Of a stretch of 64,000 nucleotides of DNA, positions 16,430 to 25,456 are shown one piece after another. Position 1 is the first letter of the stretch; each line of letters starts with the position of its first letter. Below the pieces are notes generated by a model that saw only the letters and a program-made list of their open reading frames with translations, did not search any database and had not been told where the DNA came from. Both the position numbers and the translations under genes were made by a program. Source of the stretch: Microtetraspora niveoalba (GTDB taxonomy: Bacteria; Actinomycetota; Actinomycetes; Streptosporangiales; Streptosporangiaceae); assembly GCF_001570405.1 (NCBI RefSeq), contig NZ_BBYM01000019.1, forward strand, positions 250,323-314,322, read 5' to 3'.

Positions 16430-18039
16430 CGGCCACCGTCCCCGAAGGCCGGGTCCGGCCCGGCGCCGACCAGGGCCGCTCCGGAACCACTCGCGACCGC
16501 GACGTTCCCGGGCGTGCCGGAACCGGGGGTGCCGGAACCGGACGCACCGGAACCGGGCGTGCCGGAACCGGACGCGCTCCCGGAACGCGCGACGCTCTCC
16601 ACCACCCCCGCGATCGTCGGCGTGTCGAAGAAGACGTCGAGCGACACCTCGATGCCCAGACGCTTCTGCATCCGCGCGATGATCTGCGTGATCGTGAGCG
16701 AGTGGCCGCCGAGGTCGAAGAGGTCCTCGTCGTCGCCGATCTCGTCGATCCCGAGCACCTCCTGCCAGATGGCTCTGATCTCGTCGGCGAGCCCGCTCGG
16801 CTCCGTACGACTGTCGCCGGTCAGGATGTCCCCGAGCATCGAATCCGGATTTTTCATGATCTGTTTGAGGTCCTTCACTATCTGGGTGCCCCCCGAAAGG
16901 GCGCGCGGGCTGTACTGCGTGATCACGTCGAGGCCGTCGGGACCGTCGATCGCCTGGATGTGCAGGACGCTGCGGACGGAGCCGTTGAACACCGCCCAGT
17001 CGACCGTCGTCCGCAGCCCGGCGAACTCGGGCGCGGGCCTGCGCCTGCGGTAGCTCACCGAGACGGGCGCCATCGCCGTACGAGGCCGGAGACCGCGAAC
17101 GGCCCGGGCGAGCGGCACCGGCCGGAACCGGTACAGCTCCCGCAGGTCCGCGCGTAGACGGGCGGCGAGTTCGGCGACGGTCATACTCGGCGTCGGCGTC
17201 GACGCCACCGGTAGTTCGTTGACGTAGAGGCCGATGTGATCGCGGGTCTCGTGTGTCCGCGTCGACATGTCGACGGCGCACACCGGCTCCGCGTTGCCGT
17301 ACGCGAACAGCAGGGCGTGCACGGACGCGAGGAAGAGCTCGAAGCGCGAGACGTCCCGCGCGCCGGACCCGTCCGGCAGCTCGGCGCGGAAGGTGAGGAT
17401 CGCCCCGTCCTCCGCCCCTCGCGACCGCCCCGGCCCGTCCGGCGAGGAGGTCAGGCCGGGCAGGGCCACGTCCCCCGGCTCCCGCCAGCGGGTCCGCCAG
17501 AAGTCGCGGGCGTCGTCGATGAGTTCCGCGACCCGCTCGCGGTCGGCCGCCGCATGGTCGGCGTACGTGCCCTGGAGCGGCGTCACCGGAGATCCGTTGT
17601 AGAGCGCGGCCAGATCGCGGACCAGGACGTCCTTGGACTCGCCGTCGAAGACCAGATGGTGCGCCACGATGATCAGGGCATGCCGGGCGGGGCCGATCCG
17701 GGCGATCCGGAACCGGGCCAGCGGCCCCGTCCGGACGTCGAACGGCCGCCGGATCTCCGCGCGGACCAGGTCGTCGACGTCTCCCGCGAGGGTCACCTCC
17801 ACGCTCGGAGGGGCGGCCGGCACCTCAACCGGGACGCCGTCACGCTCGTCGACGGCGGTCGAGAGGACGGGATGGCGGCCGATCAGCTCTTCGCACGCCC
17901 GGACCAGCCGGGGCACGTCGAGCAGCCCGTCGAAGGTGACCAGCAGCGGCATGCGGTACGCCGAGCCCGCCCGCCCCATGCGCTCCGTGATCCACATCCC
18001 GACCTGGGCGTACGACGCCTGCGGCGCTGTGGTGCTCAT
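16426..18039 (-). CDS. NRPS condensation-thiolation didomain protein
   Basis: 537 aa. An N-terminal condensation domain (residues ~5-415) has an intact HHxxxDG motif, HHLVFDG with His127-His128. A peptidyl carrier domain has LFDLGGHSLT, with phosphopantetheine Ser447. A Ser/Gly/Thr/Pro-repeat tail (GSGTPG units) ends the protein. It has no adenylation domain of its own, so its carrier must be loaded in trans, most simply by the acyl-AMP ligase gene that overlaps it by ATGA at 18036-18039. The ATG at 18039 is preferred because upstream sequence in this frame is antisense-like to the ligase frame. It joins two acyl or aminoacyl thioesters; substrates are unknown. Confidence 0.88.
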   Translation of the reverse strand: MSTTAPQASYAQVGMWITERMGRAGSAYRMPLLVTFDGLLDVPRLVRACEELIGRHPVLSTAVDERDGVPVEVPAAPPSVEVTLAGDVDDLVRAEIRRPFDVRTGPLARFRIARIGPARHALIIVAHHLVFDGESKDVLVRDLAALYNGSPVTPLQGTYADHAAADRERVAELIDDARDFWRTRWREPGDVALPGLTSSPDGPGRSRGAEDGAILTFRAELPDGSGARDVSRFELFLASVHALLFAYGNAEPVCAVDMSTRTHETRDHIGLYVNELPVASTPTPSMTVAELAARLRADLRELYRFRPVPLARAVRGLRPRTAMAPVSVSYRRRRPAPEFAGLRTTVDWAVFNGSVRSVLHIQAIDGPDGLDVITQYSPRALSGGTQIVKDLKQIMKNPDSMLGDILTGDSRTEPSGLADEIRAIWQEVLGIDEIGDDEDLFDLGGHSLTITQIIARMQKRLGIEVSLDVFFDTPTIAGVVESVARSGSASGSGTPGSGASGSGTPGSGTPGNVAVASGSGAALVGAGPDPAFGDGGR

Positions 18040-19514
18040 GCCCGGGCCCGCAATGCCCGCTTGTCCACCTTGCCGCCGTTGTTCCTGGGCAGCGCGTCCA
18101 TGGTCACGATCTCGGAGGGGATCTCGTGCCGGGCCAGCCGTTCGCCGAGGAAGGCCCGCAGCGTGGGCGCGGACACCGGGGCGGCCTCGCCAGGGCGCTG
18201 CCCGCCCGCCCCGGCCGGCCGTTCCCCGGGGGCGCGCAGCACGACGGCCGCCGCGACCGCCGCACCGAGGACGGGGTGGGGCACGCCGTACGCGGCCGCC
18301 TCCACCACGGCGGGGTGCGCGTGGAGCGCCTCCTCGACCTTGAGCGTGGAGACCTTGAACGCGCCCGACTTGATCACGTCGCTCTCCCTGTCGACCAGGT
18401 AGAGGTAGCCGTCCTCGTCGAGCCGGCCGAGATCGCCCATCCGGATCCATCCGTCCCTGAAGACGGAGGCGGTCGAGGGGTCGTTGTAGTACGAGCGTGG
18501 CGCGGCGGGCGAGCGCATCCACACCTCGCCGGTCTCCCCCGGAGGCAGCACGTCACCGTCGGGCGAGACGACGCGCACCGCGCCGCCCACGGCTGCTCTG
18601 CCGACCGAACCCGGCCGCTCCGGGTCGACGATCATGATGGTCTGGGCGGGGGCCGCCTCGGTCGAGGTGTAGTAGTTCGTGATCGTCGCATTGGGGAACA
18701 TCCCGGCCAGGCCGGTCGCGACGGCCGCCGGCAACGGCGCGGCGGCGGAGCCGAGCAGCAGCACGCTGGACAGGTCGTGGCGCTCCCCCCGGCCGAGCAG
18801 CTCGATGGCCATCGCGGGGACCAGGAACACCGTCCCGGCACGATGCTCCGCGATGAGCCGCGCGAAGCGATCCGGAGTGAAGACCGGCAGGGTCACCACG
18901 GCCGGGTGCGCGTTGAGCGCGTTGACCAGCATCATCTGGCCCGCGTTCGTGCCGATCGGGAAGGCGTGGACCAGGTGCCGCGAGTGCGCGAACGGCCGCA
19001 TGGCCGGACGGCGCGGCCGCAGCAGCGCGCCGAAGGCCAGGTTGGCGTGCGTGGCGGCGACGCCCTTGGCCGTTCCCGTGGTGCCCGACGTGTAGAGGAT
19101 CTGCGCGATGCCGTGCGGGTCGTTCGGCCTACCGGACGGCTCGGCGGAGCCCAGGGGCAGCTCGCCCAGATCCCTGATGACCATGGACGCCGAGCAGTGC
19201 GCGGCGATCCGTCCGACCTCCGCGGCCGGGGCCCGGTCCGACAGGGGTACGGCCACCGCCCCCGCCTTGAGCACTCCGATGAATGCGATCGCGTAGTCGA
19301 TCCAGCGCGCGCCCGGAAAGATCAGTCCGATCCGTTCGCCGCCGCCCAGCCCCATGGAGAGCAGCGCGCCGGCGACGGCGTTCGACCGCTCCTCCCACTC
19401 CGCGAAGGTCAACTCACCGGCCCCGTGGACGATCATCGCCGTCCTGTCGGGCTCCGCCGCCGCCCTGGCCGCGAGCAAGGCGGGCAACGTCGGGGTTTCG
19501 ACTGCACTTCTCAC
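18036..19514 (-). CDS. Stand-alone acyl/aryl-AMP ligase (ANL superfamily)
   Basis: Activates a carboxylic acid as the adenylate. Motifs seen: P-loop YTSGTTGTAKG, NYYTSTEA (A5), WIRMGDLG (A7), the hinge region after DRESDVIKSGAFKVS, and the catalytic Lys in GGKVDKRAL. Length of 492 aa is normal for acyl-CoA or aryl-acid ligases. The pocket looks acyl-type rather than amino-acid-type because the FDxS core with an Asp for the amino group is absent. First gene of the leftward five-gene operon. GTG at 19514 with GGAG 8 nt upstream; a TTG three bases earlier is possible. It could load the C-T didomain or the free ACP of the rightward operon. Confidence 0.85.
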   Translation of the reverse strand: MRSAVETPTLPALLAARAAAEPDRTAMIVHGAGELTFAEWEERSNAVAGALLSMGLGGGERIGLIFPGARWIDYAIAFIGVLKAGAVAVPLSDRAPAAEVGRIAAHCSASMVIRDLGELPLGSAEPSGRPNDPHGIAQILYTSGTTGTAKGVAATHANLAFGALLRPRRPAMRPFAHSRHLVHAFPIGTNAGQMMLVNALNAHPAVVTLPVFTPDRFARLIAEHRAGTVFLVPAMAIELLGRGERHDLSSVLLLGSAAAPLPAAVATGLAGMFPNATITNYYTSTEAAPAQTIMIVDPERPGSVGRAAVGGAVRVVSPDGDVLPPGETGEVWMRSPAAPRSYYNDPSTASVFRDGWIRMGDLGRLDEDGYLYLVDRESDVIKSGAFKVSTLKVEEALHAHPAVVEAAAYGVPHPVLGAAVAAAVVLRAPGERPAGAGGQRPGEAAPVSAPTLRAFLGERLARHEIPSEIVTMDALPRNNGGKVDKRALRARA

Positions 19515-19824
19515 CAAAACAACTCCGAAAGATCGGATGAAAGCCCCTCCTTACGGAATCGAGGAGGCTTATTGGAAGGATTGTTTCCAGTTGTTCAAGG
19601 GCCGAGTCTGACACGGCGCGACGGCGCGCGACAAGAGGGGGCGTCGATCCCCGCCCTTTCGTGCCGGGCCTTCCCGTTCACTCATAAGGGTTGTGGCCCC
19701 GGCCGTCGCGTGTCAGACTTGACCCTCCAGATAACCGAAAAGAAACTTTCCTATTAGTGCGCCGGCACTCTCCGTCGGCCATTTAGGGCTGCAATCATCC
19801 GATCTGTTGGAGGCGTACGCCTGG
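19515..19824. promoter_or_regulatory. Divergent promoter region of the biosynthetic locus
   Basis: 310 nt between the two operons. It holds an 11-bp inverted repeat AGTCTGACACG (19605-19615) / CGTGTCAGACT (19709-19719). Toward the NRPS side is an AT-rich patch (about 19730-19760) containing TATTAG. The ribosome-binding site GGAGG (19809-19813) precedes the NRPS ATG. Confidence 0.55.
19605..19719. repeat. Widely spaced inverted repeat in the divergent promoter
   Basis: The arms AGTCTGACACG and CGTGTCAGACT are perfect reverse complements. Their centres lie 104 bp apart, close to ten helical turns. Each arm is followed by a similar G/C tract (GCGCGAC, or CGAC on the opposite strand). Candidate paired operator for one regulator controlling both operons. 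Confidence 0.5.
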
Positions 19825-22800
19825 ATGCTTGCCATCTCTGACATCCCGCTCTCCCTCGGCCAGGAACGGCTGTGGTTCCTGCACGAGCTGAACCCGAACG
19901 ACGCCTCTTACAACATCTGCGTCACCGAGCGGCTGCGCGGACCACTCGACGCCGTGGCACTGGAACACGCCCTCGGCGCGGTCGTACGGCGGCACGAGGT
20001 GCTGCGGACCCGCTACCCCGCCGTGGACGGCAGCCCCGTCCAGGTGATCGACAACGCCGTTCCCGTGCTCGAACGCGTCGCCGCGCCCAGCGAGGAGCGG
20101 GCCGCCGAACTCGTCGCCGAGCTGACCAACCGGCCGTTCGACCTCGCCGAGGGCCCGGTGATCCGTACCCGTCTGATCACGCTCACCGGTCCCGGCGACA
20201 GCGCGGCGAGCACCGGCGGCGAGACGGGCATGGAGCACATCCTGGTCGTCGTCCTGCACCACATCGCGGGCGACGGCTGGTCGCTCGGCGTGCTGTTCCG
20301 CGAGCTGGCGGCCCATTACCGGGCCTTCCTCGACGGCACGCCGCCCCGCGTCCCCGACCTGCCCATGCGGTACGCCGACCACGCGATCCGCCAGCGGGCC
20401 CGGGACCGCGCCGAGGAGCACGACTCTTCACTGGCCCACTGGAAGGAACGGCTGGCCGGGGTGCCCGTCCTGGCGCTGCCCACCGACCGGCAGCGGCCCC
20501 GGACGAGGAGCTCGCGGGGCGGCTGCGTCGCCCACGAACTGCCCGCGGCCCTGACCGAGCGGCTCACGCGACTGGCACGGGCCGAGCGGGTCACGCTGTT
20601 CATGCTGCTGCTCGCGGGCTTCCAGACCGAGTTGTCCCGCTATTCGGGGCAGACGGACTTCTGCGTGGGATCCCCGGTGGCCGCCCGGGACGACGAGGAG
20701 ACCGAGCACCTGATCGGCTTCTTCCTCAACACCCTCGCCATCAGGGCCGACCTCTCCGGCGATCCCGCCTTCCGCGACCTGCTCCGCCGTACCCGCTCGA
20801 CCGTGGTGGAGGCGCTGGTCCACAAGGGCACCCCGTTCGACCGCCTGGTCACCGAGCTCGGCGTCGAGCGCGACCTGAGCCGGACCCCGGTCTTCCAGAC
20901 GCAGTTCAGCCTGCGCAGCGAGACGAACGACGGCCTCGACCTCGCCGGGGTCACCGCCGAGCGGTACGACCCGGGTTTCCAGCAGGCGAAGTTCGACCTG
21001 TCGCTGGAGATCCTCCCGGCGGGGGACGTTCTCAAGGCGTTCTTCGTCTACAGCGCCGACCTCTTCCACAGGGAGACCGTCGAACGGTTCGCGGCGAACT
21101 TCGAGACCCTCCTGTGGTCCGTCGTCGCCGCGCCGGAGACGCCGATCTCGGAACTGGAGCTGGTCGCGCCCGCGGAGCGGGAAATCATCGCGGAGTGGAG
21201 CGCGTGCCCGGCCGTGCCCGAGCCGCCCGCGCCGACGCTTCCCGAGATGGTCGCCACCACGGCTCGCCGCTTCCCCGGAACTGTGGCCGTGCGGTACGGC
21301 GACGACGCGCTGACCTACGCCGAACTGGACGCGCGGGCCGGAACGCTGGCGGCGCGGCTCAGGGCGCTCGGCGTCGGCCGCGACGTCCCCGTGGGCATCC
21401 GCCTGGAGCAGTCGCTCGACCAGGCCGTGGCCATCCTCGGCGTGCTGAAGGCGGGCGGCGCGTACGTGCCGCTGGATCCGGAACAACCCGCGGAACGGCT
21501 GCGGCACATGCTGCAAGGCGCGGCCGTGCTGATCGCGGCGGCCGAGGGTGCCGGCACGCCGGGCGCTCAGGATGCTCAGGGCGGCCGGGTCGCCGCCGGC
21601 GGGGCGGCCCTCCCGCCGGAACCGGACTTCGCGGGGCCGGTGGTCGACCCGGGCGGGGCGCTCATCCGGAAGGCCGCCCCCGGCGCCCCGGGCACGGGCG
21701 ACGCCGATGCCGGTGACGGCCTGACGTGGCCGCCTCCCTCGCCCGACGACCTCGCCTACGTCATCTACACGTCCGGATCGACCGGGCGGCCGAAGGGCGT
21801 GGCCGTACAGCACCGGCAGGTCATGAACTACCTGGCCGACGTACACCACAGGTTCGGCGTGACCGAGGGCGGGAACTTCGCCCTGCTCCAGTCGCTCACG
21901 TTCGACTTCGGCATGACCGTGTTCTACCTGTCGCTGATGACCGGGGGCACGCTCCACATGTTGCCGTCGCGCGTCTCCGCCCCCGAGCTCGCCGCGTCCA
22001 TGCCCGGGATCGACTACCTCAAGATGACGCCGTCGCACCTCGCCGCGCTCGCGGCGGACGTGGACGCGCGGGCGCTCCTCCCGAGGCGACTGCTGATCCT
22101 GGGCGGCGAGGGGTCGGGCTGGGAGTGGGCGCGCGAGCTGGCCGCGCTCGGCGCCTGCCGGGTGGTCAATCACTACGGCCCGACCGAGGCGACGATCGGC
22201 GTCACCACCTACGAGGTCGGAGCGGACACCGAGCCCGCCGGGCCGATCACGCCGATCGGGCGGCCGCTCGGCCACGCGAGGATCCACGTCCTCGACGCGC
22301 GCCTGCGGCCGGTGCCGGTCGGCGTGCCGGGTGAGCTGTGCGTCGGCGGCGACCGGCTGGCCCGCGGCTACCTCGGCCGGCCCGACCTCACCGCCGCCGC
22401 CTTCGTCGACTCGGAACGGCACGGCCGGATCTACCGCACCGGCGACCTGGCGCGGTGGTTGCCGGACGGCACGCTGGAGTTCCTCGGCCGCCACGACCTC
22501 CAGGTCAAGATCCGCGGATACCGCGTCGAGCTCGGCGAGGTGGACGAGGCGCTGCGGCTGTGCCCGGGCGTCGCCCATGCGGTGACCGACGCCCGAGGGG
22601 GCGAGCTGGTCGCGTACCTGGTGGCCGGCGACGCGACCGACCGGGCGGACCGGCCCGGCGTCGCGGAGCTGCGACGGGACCTCGGCACGCGGCTTCCCGA
22701 CTACATGGTGCCGACCCGCTACGTCTGGCTCGACGAGCTGCCGCTGAAGGGGCACGGCAAGGTCAACCGGGCCGCGCTGCCCGATCCGGAGGACGACCGC

Positions 22801-25185
22801 CCGGACCAGGAGGTTCCCTTCGAACCGCCCGCCGACGAGATCGAGGAGATCATCGCGGCGGCCTGGTGCGATGTGCTCGGCATCCGGCGGGTGGGCGTGC
22901 TGGACGACTTCTTCGATCTCGGCGGTCACTCGCTGCTCGCCACCCGCGTGGTGGCCCGCCTGCGCCGTGAGCTGCCGCCCGGCGGCCATCCGGTCGGCCT
23001 CATGGACCTCTTCCAGCGGACCACCGTCAGGGAGCTGGCCGAGCTGGCGAGGAGCGGCGCGGGCCCGCGCGGCCTGCTGTACGAGCTGACCGCGCCGCGC
23101 CGCGGAACGGTCACGTCGACCCTTGTCTGCGTGCCGTACGGCGGGGGAAGCGCGGTGGTCTACCAGCCGCTCGCGGACGCGCTGTCGGAGACGTGGCGCC
23201 TGTTCTCGGTCGCCGTCCCGGGACACGATCTCGGGCTGGCCGAGGAACCGCGGCCGCTGGAGGAGGTCGCGCAACAGTGCGTCGAGGAGATCACGGAGAA
23301 GGTGACCGGCCCGCTGGTGCTGTACGGCCACTGCGGGGTCGGAGGCGCGCTGACCGCCGAGATCGCCCGCCGGCTGGAGGCCGCGGGAAGGGAGGTGGAG
23401 GCCGTCTACATGGGCGGCGTCTTCCCCTTCGCCCGCCCGGTGAAGGGGCTGATGGGCCGCTGGGCCAGGCTCACCCGGTTGGAGCGGCTGCGCAGCGACC
23501 GGGCGGACCTCAACTGGCTGACCGCGCTCGGGGCGGACCTGTCGGATCTGGACGACGAGCAGAAGGCGTTCGTCGTCCGCAACATGCGGCACGACGCCCG
23601 GGAGGCCGAGGATTACTTCACCCGGCTGATCGAGACGGGCGCCGACCGGTTGTCCGCGCCGATCATCTCGATCGTCGGCGAGTACGACCCGGCCACCGAC
23701 TACTACGAGGAGCGCTACCGCGAGTGGGAGTTCCTCACTGACACGACCGCCCTGGTCGTCCTGGACGAAGGCGGCCACTATTTCCTGAAATATCGGGCGG
23801 AGGAGCTGGCGGCAGCGGTCACCGCCACCCACCGGGACCTCCCGGCCGCCGAAACGCCCGAGCCCGCCCCGCCCGCCGCGCTCTCCACGGACGGGCGCCG
23901 GACGGGTCCGGCCCGGACGGCGGGGCCCGACCCGACGGTGCGCCGGTTCCTGACGGTCGCCCTGGGCCAGATGGCCTGCCTGATCGGCTCCACGCTGACC
24001 GAGTTCGCGATCCCGGTGTGGATGTACCTCAGGACCGGGTCCATGACGCAGTACGCGGTGCTCCAGATCCTCGCCGTGATCCCGGGCATCCTGGCGGCAC
24101 CGCTCGCCGGCGCGATCGTGGACCGGTCGAGCCGCCGCACGGTGATGGTCGTGGGCAACTCGGCCGCGCTCGCGATCCAGTCGGCCGCCGCGCTGCTCCT
24201 GTGGGCCGGCCACCTCGGCACCTGGCCCCTGTACGTCCTGCTGACCGCGCTCTCCGTCGCGCTGACCTTCCAGCGGCTGGCGTTCACCTCGGCCGTGCCG
24301 CAGCTCGTGCCGAAGCGTTATCTCGGGCACGCGAACGGCGTCGCGCAGACGACGCTGGGCGTCGCGCAGTTCATCGCGCCGCTGGCCGCCGTCGGCCTCC
24401 TGTCGGCGGCGGGGCTGCAGGGCATCCTCGTGCTCGACGTGGTGGGCCATGTGTTCACCCTGGTCGTCCTGGCGCTCGTGGCCTTCCCCGCGACGATGGC
24501 GCACCGCCGCAGGGAGACCGTCGGCCGCGAGATCGCGGAGGGGTTCCGGCTGTCGATGGGCAACCGGAGCTTCCGCGCCATGGTGATCTTCTTCGCCCTG
24601 CTCTCGCTCGGACTGTCGCCGGTGTTCATGATGTACTCGCCGCTCGTGCTGTCATTCGGCACGCTGACGGACGCGGGCGCGATCGCGCTCGTCGCGGGAG
24701 CGGGGGCGGTTTCCGGCGGCCTGACGATGGCCGTGTGGGGCGGTCCCGCGCGCGGGCGGATGCGCGCGATGCTGCTCACCACGTCGCTCATCGCCGCGTC
24801 CTGCCTGGTCGTGGGCCTCGACACCTCCCTGGTCCTGATCGGCGTCGGCGCCTTCGGCGTGTCGTACGGCCTCGCCCTGGTCAACGGCATCTACGCGACG
24901 ATCATCCAGGTGAAGGTGCCGCAGCGGTTCCACGGCCGGGTGTTCGCGCTCAACCAGATGGTCGCCTGGTCGACGATCCCGCTCGGGGTCGGCGTGATCG
25001 CCCCGCTGGGCACCCGGCTGCTCGGCGACATCGGGACGATGTACCTGGTCTTCGCGGGATTCATCGCGGCCGTCACCTTCGGCGCGCTCCGCACCCGCGT
25101 CCTGGCCCGCTTCGACGACGAGGTCCCGGACGCCACCCCCGACGATCTCGTCGGGCTCGAACGGCGAGCTCGGAAGACGGCATGA
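19825..25185 (+). CDS. NRPS module C-A-T-TE fused to an MFS transporter
   Basis: 1786 aa from the ATG at 19825 (GGAGG upstream; a TTG at 19807 is also in frame). Domains: condensation ~5-430 with HHIAGDG (His145-His146); adenylation ~470-965 with YTSGSTGRPKG at 648-658 and NHYGPTEATIG; carrier ~1005-1070 with GGHS, Ser1036; thioesterase ~1092-1340; then ~1371-1770 a complete MFS transporter with about 12 hydrophobic segments. The TE nucleophile motif is GHCGVG: Cys1170 stands where Ser is usual. The Asp (GEYDPATD) and His (EGGHYFL) are present. Aligned by eye, the A-domain pocket reads D-F-T-K-L-L-H-I-G-K, near the known aspartate code. A C-A-T-TE module and its exporter in one chain would put product release at the membrane. 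Confidence 0.92.
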   Translation: MLAISDIPLSLGQERLWFLHELNPNDASYNICVTERLRGPLDAVALEHALGAVVRRHEVLRTRYPAVDGSPVQVIDNAVPVLERVAAPSEERAAELVAELTNRPFDLAEGPVIRTRLITLTGPGDSAASTGGETGMEHILVVVLHHIAGDGWSLGVLFRELAAHYRAFLDGTPPRVPDLPMRYADHAIRQRARDRAEEHDSSLAHWKERLAGVPVLALPTDRQRPRTRSSRGGCVAHELPAALTERLTRLARAERVTLFMLLLAGFQTELSRYSGQTDFCVGSPVAARDDEETEHLIGFFLNTLAIRADLSGDPAFRDLLRRTRSTVVEALVHKGTPFDRLVTELGVERDLSRTPVFQTQFSLRSETNDGLDLAGVTAERYDPGFQQAKFDLSLEILPAGDVLKAFFVYSADLFHRETVERFAANFETLLWSVVAAPETPISELELVAPAEREIIAEWSACPAVPEPPAPTLPEMVATTARRFPGTVAVRYGDDALTYAELDARAGTLAARLRALGVGRDVPVGIRLEQSLDQAVAILGVLKAGGAYVPLDPEQPAERLRHMLQGAAVLIAAAEGAGTPGAQDAQGGRVAAGGAALPPEPDFAGPVVDPGGALIRKAAPGAPGTGDADAGDGLTWPPPSPDDLAYVIYTSGSTGRPKGVAVQHRQVMNYLADVHHRFGVTEGGNFALLQSLTFDFGMTVFYLSLMTGGTLHMLPSRVSAPELAASMPGIDYLKMTPSHLAALAADVDARALLPRRLLILGGEGSGWEWARELAALGACRVVNHYGPTEATIGVTTYEVGADTEPAGPITPIGRPLGHARIHVLDARLRPVPVGVPGELCVGGDRLARGYLGRPDLTAAAFVDSERHGRIYRTGDLARWLPDGTLEFLGRHDLQVKIRGYRVELGEVDEALRLCPGVAHAVTDARGGELVAYLVAGDATDRADRPGVAELRRDLGTRLPDYMVPTRYVWLDELPLKGHGKVNRAALPDPEDDRPDQEVPFEPPADEIEEIIAAAWCDVLGIRRVGVLDDFFDLGGHSLLATRVVARLRRELPPGGHPVGLMDLFQRTTVRELAELARSGAGPRGLLYELTAPRRGTVTSTLVCVPYGGGSAVVYQPLADALSETWRLFSVAVPGHDLGLAEEPRPLEEVAQQCVEEITEKVTGPLVLYGHCGVGGALTAEIARRLEAAGREVEAVYMGGVFPFARPVKGLMGRWARLTRLERLRSDRADLNWLTALGADLSDLDDEQKAFVVRNMRHDAREAEDYFTRLIETGADRLSAPIISIVGEYDPATDYYEERYREWEFLTDTTALVVLDEGGHYFLKYRAEELAAAVTATHRDLPAAETPEPAPPAALSTDGRRTGPARTAGPDPTVRRFLTVALGQMACLIGSTLTEFAIPVWMYLRTGSMTQYAVLQILAVIPGILAAPLAGAIVDRSSRRTVMVVGNSAALAIQSAAALLLWAGHLGTWPLYVLLTALSVALTFQRLAFTSAVPQLVPKRYLGHANGVAQTTLGVAQFIAPLAAVGLLSAAGLQGILVLDVVGHVFTLVVLALVAFPATMAHRRRETVGREIAEGFRLSMGNRSFRAMVIFFALLSLGLSPVFMMYSPLVLSFGTLTDAGAIALVAGAGAVSGGLTMAVWGGPARGRMRAMLLTTSLIAASCLVVGLDTSLVLIGVGAFGVSYGLALVNGIYATIIQVKVPQRFHGRVFALNQMVAWSTIPLGVGVIAPLGTRLLGDIGTMYLVFAGFIAAVTFGALRTRVLARFDDEVPDATPDDLVGLERRARKTA

Positions 25186-25219
25186 GAAGCACCGGAACCC
25201 CGGCACGGAAAGGGACGAC

Positions 25220-25456
25220 ATGCTGAGAGAACGACTGGCGGAGCTGGTGTCGCAATCGTGCGACGGCGAGATCTCCGCCGCCGAGGCCCTGGAGGCGACC
25301 GTGCCGCTGTCCTATCTCGGCCTCACCTCGCTGGCCCAGATGCGCCTGATCGACACGCTCGAACGGGAGTACGGCGTGGAGGTCGACCTCGGCGGCGACA
25401 TCGCGTTCCTCGACAGCGTCGACGGGCTGGCCGCGTGGGTGTCGGCGGCGCGGTGA
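25220..25456 (+). CDS. Free-standing acyl carrier protein
   Basis: 78 aa. The phosphopantetheine site is Ser37 in LGLTSLAQM, with Thr where Asp is usual in the DSL motif, a variant common in NRPS/PKS-associated carriers. A helix-rich acidic profile fits. AAAGGGA lies just upstream of the ATG, 34 nt after the NRPS stop. It is a likely partner of the stand-alone acyl-AMP ligase or of the free C domain encoded next, whose GTG overlaps this stop codon (GTGA). Confidence 0.9.
   Translation: MLRERLAELVSQSCDGEISAAEALEATVPLSYLGLTSLAQMRLIDTLEREYGVEVDLGGDIAFLDSVDGLAAWVSAAR

Noticed and set aside
15503-17281. A 592-aa version of E1 alpha with an N-terminal extension
   Set aside because: The extension lies over the C-T gene in another frame and is Arg/Gly/Ala-rich; the GTG at 16429 overlapping the C-T stop gives a normal-length E1 alpha.
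20428-24504. A 1358-codon open frame on the minus strand opposite the NRPS gene
   Set aside because: It is an antisense shadow produced by high third-position GC. Its product is rich in Arg, Gly, His, Asp and Gln with no domain, while the plus strand carries intact NRPS and MFS motifs.
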